The translations under genes were made by a program, and so were the position numbers. The notes under the pieces were generated by a model. That model was not told the origin of the DNA and ran no database searches. It saw only the letters and a list, made by a program, of their open reading frames with translations. DNA of 9,477 nt from Gammaproteobacteria bacterium (GTDB lineage: Bacteria; Pseudomonadota; Gammaproteobacteria; Pseudomonadales; Porticoccaceae): contig QNFO01000027.1 in NCBI GenBank assembly GCA_003646355.1, positions 1 to 9,477 of the forward strand. The letters run 5' to 3'. Numbering within the stretch: position 1 is the first letter of the stretch; every line of letters starts with the position of its first letter. Positions 6,791 through 9,477 of the stretch are shown here, one piece after another.

Positions 6791-6796
6791 ATTATA
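6791..6796 (-). promoter_or_regulatory. Consensus -10 box upstream of prfC
   Basis: The minus strand has a perfect TATAAT, with transcription expected to begin near 6784 and a leader of about 95 nt. No good -35 lies 16-18 bp upstream (TGTTCG or CTGTTC), so the promoter may be weak or activator-dependent. Confidence 0.4.
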
Positions 6797-6968
6797 CAGC
6801 TCGCGTATAAGCACGAACAGCGCCTAAACACTTGTCGTCAACAAGGCCAATCGGCCCCGCATCTTCTGGATGCGCCTATGCTGCAATCAAGCACGTAAAA
6901 ACAGCTTCGTTGCTAGAGCCAGCCTAAGGTAAAATCGCACCTCTTTTTTGACTCGACGCCAGCGCCAC

Positions 6969-7946
6969 ATGCAAATATATCTCGCGCCAATGGAGGGCGT
7001 CATCGACCATCATATGCGTTACCTGCTCGATCAACTGGGCGGCATAGACCTGTGCGTCACCGAATTTATTCGCGTCAGTAAAACGGTGTTGCCGAATCAT
7101 ATTTTTCTCAGCACCTGCCCCGAGCTAACGCCACTCGCTGAGCGGATAGCCACAAAGGGTTCGGAATACGGCTCCACTCAAACCACACGACTTCAACTGC
7201 TTGGTAGTGACCCTGAACTCATCGCGCTGAATGCGCAAAAAGCGGCCGAGTTGGGTGCCACTGCTATTGATTTAAACTTTGGCTGCCCCTCCAAAACGGT
7301 TAATCGCAGTTACGGTGGTGCCCGCCTGCTCAATGAAACCGCCCTTCTTCACGAGATCGTTAAAACCACGCGGGAGCATGTGCCACCGATAACGCTGGTC
7401 ACCGCTAAAATTCGCCTCGGTTATGAAGACCGCAGCAGCTATCTGCGCAATGCCATTGCTATTGCCGAGGCTGGCGCTGATGAGCTGATTGTTCACGCTC
7501 GCTCCAAGGCCGATGGTTATCAGCCCCCAGCTTACTGGGGCTATATTAAAGAAATACAGCGCCAGCTCGATATACCGGTGATTGCCAACGGTGAGATTTG
7601 GACGCTTGAAGACTATATCGCCTGCCGTGAACAGTCGGGCTGCGACAGCGTCATGCTCGGACGCGGGCTGCTGGCTCGACCCGATTTGGGCCTAGCTATC
7701 AAGGCCTATCAGCGGGGTGAGGACTATCAATATATGACCTGGCCGCAGATTGCAGCATTAGCCTTAAAATTATTGCGCCTGACACAAGCCTATTACCCAC
7801 CCAAACACATGGGTAACCGTATTAAACAATGGTTGTTTTATTTAATGCGCAGCTACCCACAGGCCGGCACCTTGTTCGAAAACATCAAACGTTCCAGGGA
7901 TTTCGATTTTATCGAGCAGGCACTGACAAAAGAAACTGAGGCCTAG
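6969..7946 (+). CDS. dusC: tRNA-dihydrouridine(16) synthase
   Basis: A flavin (FMN) enzyme that reduces uridine in the tRNA D-loop to dihydrouridine using NADPH. From the ATG at 6969 it has 325 residues and starts MQIYLAPMEGV, which matches the E. coli DusC start MRVLLAPMEGV; an upstream TTG at 6948 would add seven residues with no homologue counterpart. Visible hallmarks are the FMN-barrel start APMEGV, TEFIRVS, LQLLG, the catalytic cysteine in LNFGCPSKTVN (C106), HARSKADGY, IPVIANGEIW and the phosphate-binding SVMLGRGLLARP. The C-terminal helical domain includes RIKQWLFYL, close to RIKQWLSYL in E. coli DusC, which favours DusC over DusA or DusB. No strong ribosome site precedes the start. 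It diverges from prfC. A loose GCCCC/GGGGC pairing at about 7949-7979 after the stop is too poor to call a terminator. Confidence 0.93.
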   Translation: MQIYLAPMEGVIDHHMRYLLDQLGGIDLCVTEFIRVSKTVLPNHIFLSTCPELTPLAERIATKGSEYGSTQTTRLQLLGSDPELIALNAQKAAELGATAIDLNFGCPSKTVNRSYGGARLLNETALLHEIVKTTREHVPPITLVTAKIRLGYEDRSSYLRNAIAIAEAGADELIVHARSKADGYQPPAYWGYIKEIQRQLDIPVIANGEIWTLEDYIACREQSGCDSVMLGRGLLARPDLGLAIKAYQRGEDYQYMTWPQIAALALKLLRLTQAYYPPKHMGNRIKQWLFYLMRSYPQAGTLFENIKRSRDFDFIEQALTKETEA

Positions 7947-8071
7947 TCGCCCCCTGCTGTAAAAAGATCTAAACGGGGCATTTCATTCTTATTGTTGGCT
8001 GGTATACACTCAGGAGATAACGCCACTGTGTCGATATCGTAGGGTAAGTGTCACCAAAAGGTAGGAACAGG

Positions 8072-8097
8072 GCGGTGAAAATAATAGACGCGGTGAA
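8072..8097 (+). repeat. Two GCGGTGAA direct repeats upstream of the diguanylate cyclase gene
   Basis: GCGGTGAA occurs at 8072-8079 and 8090-8097, an 18-bp spacing or roughly two helical turns, about 100-120 bp before the start of the GGDEF gene. An inverted GTCACC lies at 8050-8055. This might be an operator, but it is short and could be chance. Confidence 0.25.
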
Positions 8098-8194
8098 TTG
8101 GTACGGCCAATCCGCAATAAGAGCCTACTGATCATGGTTTGGACGGGTATATAAATGATTTTTACCCTGGATACACAAACAAGGATGAAGATAA

Positions 8195-9256
8195 ATGCGG
8201 CCATTTTCAATATCCACAGCCCTAACCCCGACACCTGATAACGATGATTTAATTGCCAATTTCCGCCTCAATTTTGAGATGTATTTTGGCTTTGCAACTC
8301 TTCTAGTATTATCCCCCTACGTCATAAATCACCTTTTTCAAAACCGGTTTATGATGGCCGCCTTCACCTTTACCATCGTTTTTCTATCATCTATCAATTC
8401 GATGTCTATCTTTCGCCATAGGGTGGAGATGATCCCATTCCCTTATTTCTTTGCACTTATTTTAACGGTCCTGGCAGGTGGACTACTATTACAGGGGCCA
8501 AGTATCATCTATTGGTACTACCCTTTTGCTTTCATCATATTGTCCATCGCCAAACACCGGCAGGCGAGAATAATGCTCGCACTAAGTATTCTTGTCTTCG
8601 TACCGGCTGTGTTTTTTACCACGGATACGGGCATCGCCGCTCGCTTTGGGGCGACCTATATTATGGTCTGTATATTTGGCGATATTGTGGTTCGTTTACT
8701 CGACAAGGCTCAAGCCCAGCAGACCTTGCTAACGTTAACCGACCCATTGACAGGAGCCTTCAACCGCCGTTCCTTTTTGAGTACTCTTGGTGACGCCGCC
8801 GAAAGCTGCCGCCGCGGAATAGGCACCGCTAGCCTGGTTGCAATCGACATCGATCACTTTAAACAGATTAACGATACCCTGGGCCACAAAGCCGGTGACG
8901 AAGCCCTCAAGAACATCGTGGCAAGCCTAACACTGCGCAAACGTAAACTGGATAAGGTTTATAGAACCGGTGGTGAAGAGTTTGTTGTACTGGCCCATAA
9001 TATCGAGCCTGGGGAAGCCATTGCCTTTGCCGATAGCCTGCGTATTGCGGTCGAGCAAGCGGACATTATCACGGGACAAGTCATCACCATCAGTATCGGC
9101 GTTGCCGACTACTCAACGGAGCAGAGTATTGACGACTGGATACGCCAGGCTGATGCTAATCTTTATGAGGCGAAACGACGGGGGCGCAACCGGGTTTGGC
9201 CACCCTACTTTAGTCGGGAGTCAGTATTGTCAGCGCAACAAAATCAATTTAATTAG
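8195..9256 (+). CDS. Membrane diguanylate cyclase (GGEEF)
   Basis: A 353-residue inner-membrane enzyme that makes the second messenger cyclic di-GMP from two GTP. Residues about 29-168 contain six hydrophobic segments (near 29-48, 52-68, 82-99, 104-118, 126-142 and 150-168), an integral-membrane sensor unit that I cannot assign to a named MASE type. The catalytic domain follows: DPLTGAFNRR (183-192), IDIDHFKQIND (217-227) with metal-binding Asp, and the active loop GGEEF (259-263). RKLD at 250-253 followed by R257 is an intact RxxD inhibitory site, so product inhibition is expected. There is no EAL or HD-GYP domain, so it should be a synthase only. AGGA lies 9 nt before the ATG. It stands alone, with 248 bp on one side and 127 bp on the other. 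The signal sensed by the membrane part is unknown. Confidence 0.93.
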   Translation: MRPFSISTALTPTPDNDDLIANFRLNFEMYFGFATLLVLSPYVINHLFQNRFMMAAFTFTIVFLSSINSMSIFRHRVEMIPFPYFFALILTVLAGGLLLQGPSIIYWYYPFAFIILSIAKHRQARIMLALSILVFVPAVFFTTDTGIAARFGATYIMVCIFGDIVVRLLDKAQAQQTLLTLTDPLTGAFNRRSFLSTLGDAAESCRRGIGTASLVAIDIDHFKQINDTLGHKAGDEALKNIVASLTLRKRKLDKVYRTGGEEFVVLAHNIEPGEAIAFADSLRIAVEQADIITGQVITISIGVADYSTEQSIDDWIRQADANLYEAKRRGRNRVWPPYFSRESVLSAQQNQFN

Positions 9257-9273
9257 AGCGGTATTTCAAAAAG

Positions 9274-9373
9274 CTGGCACATACACCTTTGCCAGAATAC
9301 TCTCCGTTCGATAGAGTCTATTGCCAGATCGTACTTTTCAACTATCGACTGGCATTTAAAACCCGCTATCGAA
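9274..9373. repeat. Nested inverted repeats between the cyclase gene and the next gene
   Basis: CTGGCA (9274-9279) pairs with TGCCAG (9290-9295), and a second TGCCAG (9322-9327) pairs with CTGGCA (9349-9354). TTCGATAG (9307-9314) is the reverse complement of CTATCGAA (9366-9373), with another CTATCGA at 9342-9348. The first pair may help end the cyclase transcript, although no T-run follows. The rest sit in the promoter region of the following gene and may be operators. Confidence 0.35.
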
Positions 9374-9383
9374 AGAGGCCCTC

Positions 9384-9477
9384 ATGCACCAACAAATACC
9401 ATCAGACTGGAAAATCCAGCGTTCTACGCCCTTCTTCACTCAGGCGAATGTACCCCAGGCTTTACTCAGCCATCACA
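9384..9477 (+). CDS. DUF1971/YeaR-like small protein (N-terminal part only)
   Basis: The ATG at 9384 opens a frame that runs off the window after 31 codons (MHQQIPSDWKIQRSTPFFTQ, then NVPQALLSHH). GAGG lies 5 nt upstream, a good ribosome site. The pattern I-P-x-x-W/Y-x-x-x-R-S-T-P-F-F/W near the start recalls E. coli YeaR and DUF1971 proteins, small cupin-like proteins, some fused to or associated with tellurite-resistance TehB. E. coli YeaR is known to respond to nitrate and nitric oxide. With so few residues, the family call rests on this opening motif only. Confidence 0.6.
   Translation, partial: MHQQIPSDWKIQRSTPFFTQANVPQALLSHH

Noticed and set aside
6948..6968. Upstream TTG start for dusC
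   Set aside because: It would add seven residues (MTRRQRH) ahead of the conserved start of the family, and it has no ribosome site; the ATG at 6969 fits E. coli DusC.
9275..9293. TGGCAC followed by TTTGC, resembling a second sigma-54 promoter on the plus strand
   Set aside because: The GG and GC are 13 nt apart instead of the strict 10, so it should not work as a -24/-12 promoter.

Overview
The window looks like a chromosomal segment from a gammaproteobacterium, probably a free-living marine or aquatic one. Full-length release factor RF3 and a DusC-type tRNA dihydrouridine synthase closely match the enterobacterial forms as I recall them. A regulator resembling Vibrio VpsR and a membrane diguanylate cyclase fit the same group. 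Genus-level assignment is inference only; no rRNA or other marker gene is present.

Left part (1-3484), all on the minus strand: a sigma-54-type activator with a VpsR-like N-terminus (2114-3484), a 473-base non-coding stretch, then two genes for exported proteins (843-1640 and 1-788, the latter cut by the window edge). The two exported proteins share a motif of the form N-x-A/S-A-G-x-x-N-x-Q-x-N followed by small hydrophobic residues, present three times in the upstream protein and once in the downstream one. It recalls the Asn/Gln/Gly repeats of Fap- or curlin-like surface amyloids and adhesins. The downstream protein continues into a Ser/Ala/Asp-rich tail with a 24-residue repeat. The non-coding stretch holds a convincing -24/-12 (sigma-54) promoter facing the exported-protein genes, a 20-bp palindrome about 108 bp upstream of the predicted start, and several copies of a TTTACAC motif. 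Together these suggest a self-contained module in which the activator switches on production of extracellular matrix or adhesive protein. This is the most interesting part of the window.

Middle (3485-6690), minus strand: a solo Rieske-type oxygenase alpha subunit (3774-4934) with a hairpin after it, and prfC (5104-6690), which has a likely promoter and a leader hairpin upstream.

Right part (6691-9477), plus strand: dusC, divergent from prfC; a six-TM GGEEF diguanylate cyclase (8195-9256) with intact active site and RxxD inhibitory site; and the first 31 codons of a DUF1971/YeaR-like small protein (9384 onward). These look like independent housekeeping or signalling genes. The diguanylate cyclase could feed the VpsR-like regulator through cyclic di-GMP, but the window shows no operon link between them.
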